A DNA stretch of 64,000 nt from Sipunculus nudus (lineage: Eukaryota; Annelida; Sipuncula; Golfingiida; Sipunculidae): contig CM049318.1 in the NCBI GenBank assembly GCA_026874595.1, positions 41,088,456 to 41,152,455 of the forward strand, given 5' to 3'. A program made the translations under genes and the position numbers. Of the stretch, positions 11,331-24,600 are shown piece by piece (position 1 is the stretch's first letter; every line of letters starts with the position of its first letter). The notes under the pieces were generated by a model. That model did no database searches and had not been told where the DNA came from. It saw only the letters and a list, made by a program, of their open reading frames with translations.

Positions 11331-11553
11331 ATAAACTTTGAGCAATATTTTCGGTACCATTGTGCTTAGATGAGTATAGTTTTCAAAAAAATGTTTTTCT
11401 TCTTTTCATATATATATATTCCAAATGCCTGTAATTAAATTTCCATTTTCATCTCTAAGTTGTTTTATGTGTTTCTTTATTCCATTTCTTTTTTCTAATG
11501 AATAAAAATATTTAGTACTTTTTTTTCTAGCCACCTAATTTTAGCTCTTGTGA

Positions 11554-12585
11554 TTATACCTTCAACTTTCTCCTCATATAATTTCTGTAATTTTCATATT
11601 TTTCTGTAAATTCTTTTTTATCTTCTAATTCCTGTAATTCCCCAAGGATACACATTTCTTCTTCCCTTTTTTCTTTACATTTAGCTTTAGAGTATTTTAT
11701 TGTTTCTTTGCAGATTTTATATTTTATTAGTTCCCATTGTAAATTGGGATTATATTTATAATTCTCATTTATCCATTCTTCTAGTTTATCCTTCATATGT
11801 TGTACATAAGTTTTATCTGTCAAAAGTCTGTTATTAAATTTCCAATATCCCCTTCCCCGTTTTTCTTCATCATATTCGTTTATTACAATAGAAATACTGG
11901 AATGATCAGATTTAAAAGCAGGTAATATTGATACATTTGACATTCTGTCTTGCAACAAGGTAGAAATTAAAAAATAATCAATTCTACTATATAGCTTTTT
12001 TGTTTTTTGTCACCATGTATACCTCTTTTCTGTAGGGTGCTTTATTCTCCATATATCTTGCAAATCTAATTTTGTTTGAATTTTTGTAATTTCATCTACT
12101 GCTCTAGTCCTACTATAAATTAGTCCACCTTTCTTATCCATTTCTGTCAACACTGTGTTCCAATCTCCTCCAATTATAACATAATGATCTTGATCTAAAG
12201 TTAATTCCTCAATTTCCTTATAAACTTTCTTATAAAATAAAACTTTTTGCCTGTCATCATTAGGGGAATACAAGTTAACTACTACATATGAGTATTTTTC
12301 AATATTAAATTTCAAAATTACAAATCTTCCATCCTTGTCTTTAACTGTAATTAAATTCTCTAAATTAAGGTTATTTGAGATAAAACAGGCAACTCCTCTA
12401 CTATGATTCGACCCATGGCTCATTACTGTTTTCCCTCCCCATTCATTTTTCCATATATTTTCATCATTAATTTCGCTATAAGTTTCTTGAAATAATGCTA
12501 TACTAGCTTTATGTTCTCTTACCCAACTGAAAATAGCCCTTCTTTTCTTAAAATTTCTCAGCCCTCTGACATTCATACTCAACAA
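11554..12585 (-). pseudogene. LINE ORF2 N-terminal AP endonuclease domain
   Basis: The frame from 12585 reads LSMNVRGL, FQETYSE (catalytic Glu), VVVNLYSPND and GGDWNTVL (GDWN block), ending at RYTW. After a frameshift near 12000 a second frame carries KSDHSS, the SDH block that closes the endonuclease fold, and then a lysine/glutamate-rich linker. Target-primed LINEs use this domain to nick DNA. The frameshift inactivates it. Confidence 0.85.
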
Positions 12586-12587
12586 TT

Positions 12588-13978
12588 TTATATTATAATT
12601 AAATATAACACTAAAAATAAGCTCATGCTCATAATACTCATCTCAATGATAAACCATACTCTATTATCAAAATTCTGCTCCTTAAATAACAATAATCTGT
12701 TATCCATACAAAAATACACATCTTTAAAAGCATACATAATGACTATAAAAATAACATTTAACCCTATATCAGATATAAATATTACTATACTGCTACCCCA
12801 CATGTTTCCTGATATTGTTACTACACACAAACAACAGCAAAACATAAATGTCTCTGCACAGAGTTTTGAACAATGAAAAAAATATTGTTTACATTCATTA
12901 ATTTGTACATCTAACAACTGAATGTGCAGATTCATCATCGAGCTAACTGCTGATGCAAGTAGCCCGATATGCACTTTGTACCAACATGGCCGGCCCCCAC
13001 ATCTTAATACATGCAAGTCTTTGTTGTTTATCATTATCATTGTTAATACCTGAATCTGTGACAAATGAAATATATACATATGTGATTATATTAAGCTTAA
13101 TACTCCTGATCAATTTATATGTATATTATCTATGTTAATAAACAACCATATGTGGACTTAAACCATTGACTATCCTATCTTCTATTTATGTCATGTCCTG
13201 TTCACTCAGAATTGTTCTTATATTATTTTTTAATATATTTTAACTATACAGATGGAGTTCAACAAAGTTTTGGATGTATAACTCAACCATTAGCTTTAAT
13301 CAAATTAAGTAAACATTAAGTACTAATAACTGATACAACTTTTTTTTTTCAAAATGATGCATTGAAAAGTATAAACTGATAATTATTAATATAATACCAA
13401 TAATTAAGTTTATATTCCAGCAATATCATTAAACCATGGCCCTCTTTGATCAGAAAAAAATAAGAAGTAAGCCTATGATTTCACTACTCCACTCCCCATC
13501 CAAGAAAGGGGGGGGGGGGGGAGGCAAGAAAACCAAATAACCCTGATCACCCCAACCCCAAACCCGAGAATCCCAAAACATATTTAGTTGTTATATATAA
13601 ATGCTTACAATACTATAATTTATAATCTAAGCGGTCCGAGCCACATCTTTCAAATTTAATTATCAATCATATAGTGAGAACTGATATACATCCTAACGCC
13701 AGACGAGTTACACTGACACTATTCACTAAACTGTAATTTTAGTGTAAACAGGTCTCTGCCGTAAAACAAGTTCCCCTTAATACCAAAAACATAAACTTAC
13801 TGTAAACTTAAAAGACTTTAAACATGAAAGTCCATACCCATGTGTCCATAACATTCTGGTGAATGAAGTCAAACATGTTCTATGTTTCCGGTAAGAAATA
13901 ACCTGAAATCAGAAAATCAAGTGGAGGCGACTAATTTACAGGAACTGAAAGAGCCTCTAATGTTTTAGTCTTAGTTAA
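12588..13978. other. LINE spacer between ORF1 and ORF2
   Basis: This 1.4-kb stretch has no domain. A 163-residue minus-strand frame is only hydrophobic AT-rich translation. It contains a G run near 13508-13521. The spacer is long for an L1-type element, so it may include an unrecognised older insertion. Confidence 0.5.
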
Positions 13979-15055
13979 CTACAATCCTTTCTTTCCTATC
14001 CGGAACACCCCCAGTTTGGTAAAATAGTCTTTCTCACTTCCCGTAGATGGCGCTAGTAGATCTGAGATGCCAACTAAATCACCTCGCCAACCACAGCATA
14101 GTCTATTCATGAATGCTTGGCCGCTTGTAACGTTAATCTTGATTGAAAAGGAATGAACGGGCAGGCAGGAATGTTCAGGTTTCAGTCTTTTCATTATATT
14201 TGCCAACTGTTCATTCAATGGGGACTTGTTATTAACAGTTATTAACTTTCCTCTCACAAACTTGACCTTCAGACCGTCTTTGTGTGCTCTATTCATTTGT
14301 GGGATTGCCCTTTTCTTTAGCTCGAGGTCCATCTTTGTTAGATCTTCAGTCACAACATTTCTACCCTCTGTTCCTCTCCTTTTAGTCTTATAGAGAACTT
14401 CACGTCTTTCCTCTCTGCTGAAAAACCTCACAATTATATGTCTATCTCTGTTATCTTTCCTTGGACCAGTCCTGTGTACCACCTCTATTTTCTCACTGAT
14501 CTCATCTGCTCGCCCCGCGCCCAGTTGTTCTAACCTTTCCACGGCTTTCTGACGAACATTTTCACCGTTTTCTTCTTTCACTTCTTTTATCCGGACATTA
14601 TACTCACGGCTATGCCTTTCAAGCTGATTAATAGCTTCGTATGAGTTCTTTTTGAAAACCTCAAGTTCATTTTGACATTTATCCAATTTTTCCTCCAGAA
14701 TTTGAACTTTTTTTTCAAGTTTGATTTTCTCTTCATTAATATCTTTCACCTGCTGTTGAGTAAATTCGAGACTGGCCTGAAACTCTCCAATTGTTTTAAA
14801 TTTTTCATCAAAATCTGACCGTATTTTCCTGCATTCTGCCATAATTCCTTCTTGTACTTTAGTAATAAGTATTGTCAGGCGCGACTCGAGTGCCGTCACA
14901 CTGTCATGGCCGGTATCGATCATTTGCATTGTCCCAGGGGTAGGGGGTAAATTTTCCTCTTGTTCACGGGGAAATTATGTCTCAATAGTCTCTAGTGACT
15001 CACTTTCACTAACCTTATCTCCCGCTTTTCCGGTTCTCCTATTTGACTTCGGCAT
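13979..15055 (-). pseudogene. LINE ORF1 RNA-binding coiled-coil protein
   Basis: The open frame from 14929 gives 316 residues. A heptad-rich coiled coil (about residues 20-110, with EEKIKLEKKVQILEEKL) is followed by an RRM-like segment (SREYNVRIKEVKEE) and a C-terminal basic domain (RHIIVRFFSREERREVL). This is the L1 ORF1p order. The natural start is probably ATG at 15055 (peptide MPKSNRRTGKAGDK), but an in-frame TAA at 14975-14977 cuts it off. The C-terminal tail beyond the basic domain looks frame-altered. Confidence 0.8.
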
Positions 15056-15127
15056 ATTAGTCCTTGTTTGTAATTAAGTCCAGCACAGTTAACAAATTTC
15101 AGTGGAGACCTTACTCGCCACGTCTTT

Positions 15128-15152
15128 ACTCCGCCATGTTGGTCACGTGACC
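15128..15152 (-). promoter_or_regulatory. LINE 5' end: E-box palindrome and YY1-like site
   Basis: A perfect 12-bp palindrome GGTCACGTGACC (15141-15152) contains an E-box. On the minus strand it is followed by AACATGGCGG, resembling a YY1 site. Mammalian L1 5' ends carry a YY1 site at a similar place. A role as internal promoter is an inference. Confidence 0.45.
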
Positions 15153-15447
15153 TTTTGAAAGAATTATTAAAAGGAGTGAAAAGGTAAACGGTAAGGTCAT
15201 TTATGGTAGCAAAAAAAAAACCCATGTAGCCTACAGATTGTCCCAGTGGTGTGTTCCTTTTGGTGGCAAAATCAATATAATGAGTTAATGATAATCGTAT
15301 TGTGGTGAAACAATGGCTAGTCCTGTTGTGAATTTCAGAATATTCCAACCTATGTTAATATTAGTCCTCTTATGGCTGTTCAAAATATTAAAAATTAAAT
15401 TCTAAAATGTTGTTTTTGAAAAATTTTCTTTTGTGTTTATTTTTTAG

Positions 15448-15639
15448 GGACTCCAATTTATGATCTGTGGCCTTATGATCCTGTCCACAAGATCAAGGTC
15501 ACCTTGAATAATAAGAAAGATTCAGCTGTAAGAAGTAACCTTTTGGTCGAGGACATTGCAAATGATAAAGAACAAGCCAGCAAAGAGGGCAGTATCAGTG
15601 TGGTTTCCCAGACTCCAAGTTCAGCTGACAGATTGACAG
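15448..15639 (+). CDS. TERT: TERT exon 1 of those seen (linker)
   Basis: It follows a TTTATTTTTTAG acceptor and ends before GTACAT. It encodes PIYDLWPYDPVHKIKV and then a polar Ser/Glu-rich stretch. Entry is in phase after one codon base, so an upstream exon must exist. I find no match to a conserved TERT block; it is assigned by position and phase as the region between TEN and the RNA-binding domain. Confidence 0.7.
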
Positions 15640-18600
15640 GTACATGTATTTGTAACCTTCAGAATGGAAGAGAGTATCTTGTGAAAATTTCAGTTGGATA
15701 TTTCAGTGAGTTTAGACTTGAATTAAATGCCTTCAGAAATACTTGGAATTTGATACATACAACTATAAATCTGTATTCTAAGGAATACAAGCCTTTGCTA
15801 TATATGTTGTAGGCAACTGTTATGGGAACAGTGTTTGTAATATTCATCCAATATTCCCAGGTTCATTCGTGCAAAAGTGACTATACATTTGTGAATATTC
15901 CTTGATTATGTTCCTGAACCAGATGATTTGCTGGATCCACACCAAATTCTCATCAGTTAAATTTTCATGAGTTTGCATGGGTTATGTTGTGAACTGTACA
16001 CACACAAACACATAAATGAGGACAATTGCCTACCCTCCTCGTGGAGGCAATATTTTTTAATTTTGGGTTGATACTGTCAGCAATGACATTTGCATGGCCT
16101 TTCCTGTAAAACTCTTTTGTTTGGACATAAACCAGAGATTTGACCCATATTGTTCCAACAAATAATTACATCTGTGTCCATTATTATAGCAGGTATAAGA
16201 TAATAATATTTGTATCCACCAAAACAGAGTTTTGTGGATACTATGTTTTCAGCCGGCTGCCCCCACATAGGTTATCAGAGAGCTCCTCTGAAACCACTGA
16301 AGGAATTATATGAAACCTGGAATTTTTATCAGTTTGGATGATTATAGGTGTTGCAACATGCAATCATGTTTGCAGAGCAGACTTCCATGCTAATATCTTA
16401 GGACTGGTTTGACCTGTCTGCCTGAAATTGTGCATATGTATAGATCTTACATAGCTTTTTATCATTCACAAAACTGGTGGCGTCACCTGCAACCACTTTT
16501 GCACAGCATCCATGTGTTCATCTGTCTTGGGCTGGAACCACTCATTTCTTGACATTTTTTATCATCCGCCTGAAATTTTGTGTGTGTATAAATCTCAGAT
16601 CGAGTTCTCAATTCCTGAGTTTATATGACAGGTTGCACCACCTATAATCATGTTTACGGTGCAGATATTCATGCTAATATTTCAGGACTGGTTTGACGTA
16701 TTGGCCTGAAATTTTGCATGAGTTTAGATCTTACATAGCTATCTTTCATACACAAAACTTGTGGCGCCTACTGCAAATATTTTTGCATGGTGGCCACCAT
16801 CTGTTTGTCTATGTGGGGTAAAAACACATCCGGAGTGGTTTGACTGATCCACCTGAAATTAACGATGTGTATACATTTAGATAGTTTTCTTGTTCAAAGG
16901 ACAGGTGGCACCACCTACAGTCATGTTAATGTGGCATACATCCATACTTATATGCAACACATCTCATTCTGTTTCCCCTTACCACTCAATCCATGCCTCA
17001 CTTCACCTGTACCACTGTCATTTTTGCTGATACAAATAGTCCCTTGTCGACCACCCATATTCTAGTTGTTTAGTTAGTTCACGTGGGATGCTACAGAATG
17101 TGTTAAAGTTGAAACGATACAATATAAAGACATGATCATGTGAAGAAATTTTAAGATTTGGCATGATACAAATTTACCAAATCTTTTCTTTAACATCATG
17201 GGAAATAGGCAAGAATAATAAAAAGGAAATTACCTCATCAGAATGTTATACGTGTATACTAAACATCATCTGATGTCAGCAATACCTTTAATTGTTTTTC
17301 CTTTCATCTTACATCTGACTGTAATGTAAATGATAATGTATTAGAAATTACTTCAGTAATTTGTGGTTTTAATTAAAAAGGGAAGAATTATATTTTAACA
17401 ATCTAATTCTGATTTCAGATAATGGGTCAGGACATGCTGAAGGACATACAAGGTCAGATACTGTGGACCATACAGAAAGGATGGCAACAAAATCTGAAGC
17501 AGTTAACACATCTAAAGGGACAAGTCAGTGTGCTCCATCTCTTGACAACAAGACACTGAGGGTCAGATTAATGAATCTCCCTGTTTCTATGATCAGTACT
17601 GATGGGAGTGTGTCATTAAATGAGAACTTTGGATTCTGGTCACATGTCTCTGGACGTGGAGGAGAATCTGATCTGAAGACGCAGAAGAAAAGAAAATGTG
17701 AACAGTCAGAGATGTCAGTTCACAAAAGGAGAAGAACTGAAAGTGACAAACAACCAAATGTAAATTTTTTTGGAGATGTTGACCTGAACAGATCTGAAGG
17801 GGCTGGGACATCATCAGGGAGGTCGAGGGGTCAACTTGACTTGAATAAACTTGAAGAAACAATACTGAAACTTGATCAAGACAATAAACTACTTGGCAGT
17901 TCACAGCTGGACCAAAGTCAGTTATCTGTAACAAGTTCAAGAAAAAACAGTAAACAAACTGTCAGTTTACAAAAAAGGAAGCATTTCTGTAAAAGCAATC
18001 TAAGGAAGATAAAGCAGCAACATCTAGGAGACAAGGGAGCTACCAGAAATACCATTGGATGCCTTGGCAAACCATTTGAGTAGGTCTTAGTTGTTTATGT
18101 TATGTTTTTGTTCCAAAAATTTCAGAAATTAGAGCCCTGAGCCTATATAGACTCATTGGCTTCATCATCACCCATTCTTTTTGTCTGGCATTGGTTCATC
18201 TATCGTCTGCCCTGCCTCAGTCTTTTCAATTTACCTTGTGAAGAGGAAATCGCAAAAGGAATTAAGGTGCTTCATTTTTTTCAGGGCAGATGCATTTCAA
18301 CAAAAGATGGGTCACCTTGACCTACTTTTCAGGGTCACAGACCTATTTAGAGTAAGCAAATCTTGTGACCTATTTCTCAGGAACCTCTTGGTAGATTGTT
18401 AGGACTGTAACTGCTTCACTTGGTTTTTGATGCCACTTACTTATACATTATCTAAATTTTTACAAATCTATATCACATATTTTCTACACGGTTCTTTTGG
18501 TTAAGGGCTTTTGTCAGCTTCTGCTGATATTCTGGTTATCTATAGAATGACTAAAGGACAACAAATCTGTACAATTAAATAATGTGATAGTTTGCATTCT

Positions 18601-21600
18601 CTTGAACAGGAAACTTTTATACAATGGCAAACAAGTGAATATGATTCAGCCATGCTCCATAAGATAGGATTATGTACCCAAGCCAAAGCTGCAGTTATTG
18701 GTTGAATTGACATTAATTGTCCATGTCTTGAAATAAATCTTCTACATGATCTATTTACCTATTATATTAATAAACACATAGACAGAATCAATTAAACAAG
18801 GTATGTGACTTTCCCAGTGCCTTGATGCTTCATTTGGGCAAGCTGGTCCTGATATGAAGAACTTAATGGTGAAAAATCAGAGGATTAACTAAAAAATTCA
18901 TAGTTGAATTGATGAAGAATAAAAAAGAAAATAGATGTTAATGAAATATTTTTAAATACTAGCATTATACATTATATTAGATGACTGGGAGGGCCTAGGC
19001 TAATCCCTTGGAAACCTGAAATTAGGTCATAGTGACCTAAATTTTGCCAACTACAGGCTGAAAACATGATTTTGAGGGCTCAGATTGTATCCGCTATGGG
19101 TAGAAGCTTTTAACATTACACCCATGGATCTACATAAGAAAAGACTTTAATTAATAGAACCCTGAAAATCAGAATGTTCCAGTATTATATTTAAGTCTTT
19201 GGCAGTCTCCATGGAAACATGAAATTAGGTCATTTTAACCTATATTACTGGCCAAAACATTTTAAGCAACCAGACAGTCAGACAGGGTACAAAACTTTAC
19301 TGTTGGACCAAGAATCTTCTCTGTTGACATCCAGGAATATCCTTCAAAATGTGCATGGTCATTTTTAGCTCAGCTGACTGCATACAAAAAGGCTAGATTT
19401 CATGGGAATGGTTGGACATATTATCATGAAACTTTTCCCTCTTGTTAATTTTGAAGAACTTTAATTGCTTCAGTAAAATGGAGATACCACCTCCAAAGTT
19501 TGCATCCAGATAGTAAAATTCGTTTTTTTCTTCTTATCAGCTGAGCATCATGACCCATGGGTCATTTGTTTGTTTTGTCAGGCCCAAGTTGTGTTTACCC
19601 AGAGCAAGAGTGTTGTATGCAGCAAACCTGAGGGAACAACTTCCTGGCAGTGGTAAAGTTGATGAATTTTATATGTATGTAGTTTGCATGATGTTACATA
19701 CCAGTATATCAAGTAATTTTTACTCATGATAGCCACATCCACATACAGGTACTCTGGATTGCGTAATTAGGATTAGGTACAAGCACTTGACACCAAAACT
19801 GTAACACTAAAGGATGGAAGGAGAAAGTACATTAAAGGTAAAATATGTCATGATATTAAGTGCTAGATATGGTTTCAAAAGCAGTGAGCTCCATATCAGG
19901 CATGAGAACAAAAGTGCTGTGTAAATATACTGGTCTTCAATTTGCAAAGAAGGAATCCATTGAGTTAATATTAAACTTGGTTTATAAGATAAACTGTTTC
20001 ATAACATGTTTATATTTATTCTAGGTTTGGCTAAGTTAAAGCAGGGAGCTGATGGGGTACAAACCATCTACAAAGATATCATAAACTGTGATGTAAGGGG
20101 TCAAGTGAAGAAACCATGTGTACACTGTACAGGTAATTAAAGACTTTGAATTGATCTGTCGTCTGATCATGCCATCCATGTTAGTTTTAAAATGGATTTA
20201 AAGGGCAAAATTGTTGAAAGCTCAAGCATTCTGTACTTTTATTAATGCTTACACCAGCATCTCTGAATAAGTCATCTTGCAAATAACAATGGTCCTTTGT
20301 CTGTCTTCCATGTAGATGTCTGATTGGATATCCATCCAGTAGCAGGGCACATTTTGACACCACCAGACCTACACGTCTGATATTCAACATACATTTATAT
20401 GGTGTTATATCAGAAATTGTGTCAGTATTACATAATTTGTAGAACTTATTGACTGGAACATAATGTACTTTTGTCAAACACAGTAGTAGAGATATTTACT
20501 CACTTAACATGGTAATTGTTTAAGCTAGTTAGGTTTTTTAACAGAAATATGATCAAAATTTTGTAAATGTTTTAAGTTATTTGCGATAAATGTAAAATCA
20601 TTAGCTGAAATTTTGTCCAAATTTGACCATGGCATATTTTTTTTCCCTGTAAGCACTGTTTATTTCATTTTCATATTGTGCACCCATTGAGTATTTAATC
20701 TATGATAATCTGAAAATTGGAAGCAATGTTTAAAAAAACTGTAGCTTTTATTAGTTTTAGAAAACCTTGTCTTATAAATGCATTGTATACATCAGTTGCA
20801 ATGAGTGATGCAGCTATACCTACTCTGTTGGCTGTGTTTGACTGGAGGGCAGCTCCCTAGGTCAGCTAAGCTGGCCTTCCCCTCCCCTCCCTCCATCAAC
20901 AGGGGGCATAAACTAGATTAATGTTTAATTCATATTTGTTTCTAGACTGATGCAACATTTGGATTTTCTTTTGTATTACAAGAGGTAACAAAGTATCTTA
21001 TAAATGTGTCCTTCATGTGGTGTATTACTTTAAAGTGTTGATGTTCATTTCATGAGGAACCCCAGCTAAATAAGAGAACCAAATTGTTTGCATTCTTTTT
21101 AAACATGTGAAGTTAAGTATTAATTTCAGAAATCTTGAATAATTGGCATGATGATATTTTTTATTCTTCACCCAACTGACAGTATGTCTACCTGCCTTTG
21201 ACCTGACCAGAGAGAATTTTAAATCAATTTAACTGAATCATATTTTTGGCATGTATTTTAAATTGAAAAATGTCTTTCAACTCCAGTGTACAAAACTTTT
21301 TGAAATAGTGTTCCAAGGAGTGATCCAGAAGATACCATGTTGTGGCTTTATGGATTTTTTATAAGTGATTTCATTCTTTTAAAACTTAGTTTAAATTTAA
21401 TTATTTTAAAAGTAATTAAATACAAGTGTATGCATAATTTTACATGATATGAGACAAATTAAGGATAAATAATGATGCAACTTACAATTTTGAATTATCT
21501 TAAATTTTATATATATGAAAAAAATGATCACATGCAAACATGTATTCATTATTTTCCTGCCTCAGCAAAAGTGGTAATTCACTAATCAGCTATGTTTTTC

Positions 21601-24600
21601 AGTCTCTCTGTCCATCTTTAAATATTTGATACTTCTTAATCAACTTGTATTTATGGTAATTTTATTTTACAAATTAAATATTTATCTTAAAAATCAAAAG
21701 AAATTATTTGATAAATAATTATGATATGATACAGACATGGATTCATTATATACCTGCCTCAGCATGTATAATCACTGTAGGTGCCCAAGTAACATCACAC
21801 ATGTTTTGAACTAAGAGAAAGGAACTATATAAGTACAGGACAGACTTATTAATGATATTGCCAAATGGCTGGATTTACAAATGCATCATTATAAAATAAA
21901 ACCTGAAAACTTCTGTATGCCAGTATTTGATAAATCTATGTCATACAAAAATTCAGATGAGTTGTGTGACCCATGGGTCCCATGTTTTTAATGGAAAAGC
22001 AGAGTTAATAAAAAGACATTTGGTTCAACATTTTATGACATTTGAACCCATCAGCATGTACAATACAGATTTGTATAAAAGATTGGGCTTCTGTATATTG
22101 CATTTGGTAATGACTACAAAATTTTTTGTTGCAGGCAGTAAAGATAAACAGAACACGGCACTTTTGGAAATCCTCAGCAAATTGATCAAGAACCATAGGT
22201 AAAGTATTTGATAATTATATTTTAAACTTGAGAAGCTCTTGTCATAACACAACATCCATTTTCATGTATTTACGTCATCATTATTACAGTGGTCATGTTG
22301 GAATTGTCAGTTTTACTTCCTTATTTTCCTTATTTTCTAATAAGTCCTGAGGAATTTGTCATACATTGGGAAATTTTATGAATGGTCATGAAATTGTCCT
22401 CTATAAAGAAATACGCCAATGTATCCAGCAGTGTGTATGGTCTTTGTTAATCTTTTGTAAGATTTGTTGAAGGCTTAAAGAAATTAAATTTTTAAAGAAA
22501 ATATGTACATGTTTATGGAACATGTATTTTTCTGATGATGAAAAACAGATAAATATCTGTCATGTAGCTACAGCCAGCCTCAGTTATTGTTAAATATTAG
22601 TACTGCCACATGTGGAGCAGTCAGTTTAGTCCTCTGTGTACTCAGTGTACTATATTCTTGCATTAGAAAACATTTTTGGTTTAATTTACTGCTTTCATTT
22701 CACATACTTTAATTATACCTTAAATATGGTTTACAATTGAAGAACATAGATGATATGCTAAAATCTGCATGATGTGCACCTTTTTACTGACCTGGTTTGA
22801 TGCCATTGTAAGTTAGTAGATGGCGATGGCCTCTTTATTTAATCACTACACTGTCACGGTTTTGGGTACATATGGCCTTGACATTGATGGAGCTTATGGC
22901 TGTCAGGTCTTCTTTGTGCATCCTGAAATATTTAAGTTATATCTTAAAAGAGTTACTTTCAGTCTTTTACAATTGACAACTGAAGGAGTATGAGTATTTA
23001 CTATGATTTCAACTGTAACCACCTACCTCTGTGCTAGATTAAAAAGGGTTGTCGGCCTGACTGGCAAAGTTTACTGCCACAGAACCAGTGAATATTTAAT
23101 GACTACCTTAAAATGCAAATTGTAACATTCAGGATTTTGGCCAGAAATTGGGTGTGTATTATACACAGGGTTATCTATTGTAGCAGATCCTGTATAGAGA
23201 AAGATGGTGCACATATATATTTCTGAACTTGACGATCCTGAGAGATATGCAGTTTCATTGTTTCATTAAAATTGCATGTAATTTCCAGGTGGTAGAGTTA
23301 AGCGGTGATCTCATCTATCCATAAACTGATGGGGTACCGATGGTGTCACAATAGGAATCATTGGCAAAAACAATTTAATTTTTTTTTTTTGGCAAGATGC
23401 ACTGCTTATTTTATAAGATGTAGAGTTTGAGCACTGCAGACATTTTGTACATTATGTTATACTGTAGGAGGACAAGTTACCATGCTGTGCTGAGACACCA
23501 CTGTCCAGGGACCAGCACTGTACAAGAGTCACCAGACCAACCCAGACTGTCAGCACCAGTCTACTACAGAAATCAAAGTCAGTCACAAAAGTCAAACAGA
23601 GATTTAAGATCAAATTATTGTTATGTAAAATGTCTATTATACCCATAAAATGTACAGAAACTAATTCAGATAAAACACTGCAGGATAATACATTTGATTA
23701 GACTAAGAAAGTAGATGTACAGTAAACATAAATAATGGTGGCAAGTACAACATATAATTATAGACTCAAGGTGAAGTCTGCAATAAGACCATACAAGTTA
23801 TTAGAACCAGAATATAACTGAGGCACAGCAAACATCTTAATTCTCATTTAAAAAGTTATTAAATCATCATATGGTGGTGCTATAGCATCTGTTCATTATG
23901 CGGAAATAAATTTGGCTCCTTAAGTTGTGGGGTGATTTAACTAACAGAGTTGTGTTTGTTATTTTCTTTTCATGCTCTGTATATATATATATATCCTGGT
24001 TACAGAGATACTTGTGAAGTGTGAGGGGATAAATCCTAGTTCTACAAAGTGTAAAAATTCATCTAAACAGCTCCTCTCCAAACTGTTGGAGCAGCATGTG
24101 TCACACAGACAGGTTAGTATGGCAGAAAGGCTACACCAAAATAAAGTTCTATGGACTTGTTACCTAATTTTTGGAGATCAATTCTTTTCATGTGTGAATG
24201 TGTCATCAGTGAAGTTTCTAACTTGTGCTCTTACCTTAGTCCCTTCAAAGTACTTGTAAAGGTACATATGCAATGGAACATTGACTCTGTATAATGTTTG
24301 TCTTGTTCATATATGCACAGTATAAATATTGGAGCACATTTTAGTTTTCTTCTTGCAAGTGGACAACATGTGGCAAGTTATCAGTTGATTTTGTCTCAAC
24401 CTATAAATTTTCCACCCGCAAATATTTGCCTGTTCACTCCATATTTGTTGTCCCTTATTATGTCAAACAGTTGATTTGATCATTCATAGATTGTCATGCT
24501 TTGTCAATGTGTGATATTTCAGGTTTACCTTTTCCTTCGGGCAGTTCTTCTGAAGGTTCTACCACCTGACCTTCTTGGGTCCACTCACAACAGAAATGTG

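Larger units (their letters stand above)
6850..15152 (-). mobile_element. L1/Tx1-type LINE, inactivated, split by a HINE-1 copy
   Basis: From right to left on the minus strand: a 5' segment with a CACGTG palindrome, an ORF1 coiled-coil protein (13979-15055), a long spacer, then ORF2 with AP endonuclease, reverse transcriptase and a C-terminal Cys-His knuckle (12585 down to about 6883). Several stops and frameshifts break ORF2, and one stop breaks the ORF1 start. A 1.9-kb HINE-1 element interrupts the RT domain. The L1/Tx1 assignment follows from the coiled-coil/RRM-like ORF1 and the terminal CCHC motif. The ends are approximate; no target duplication was identified. Confidence 0.8.

Noticed and set aside
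12588-13079. 163-residue minus-strand hydrophobic frame
   Set aside because: AT-rich translation with no domain, in the LINE spacer; no evidence of selection.
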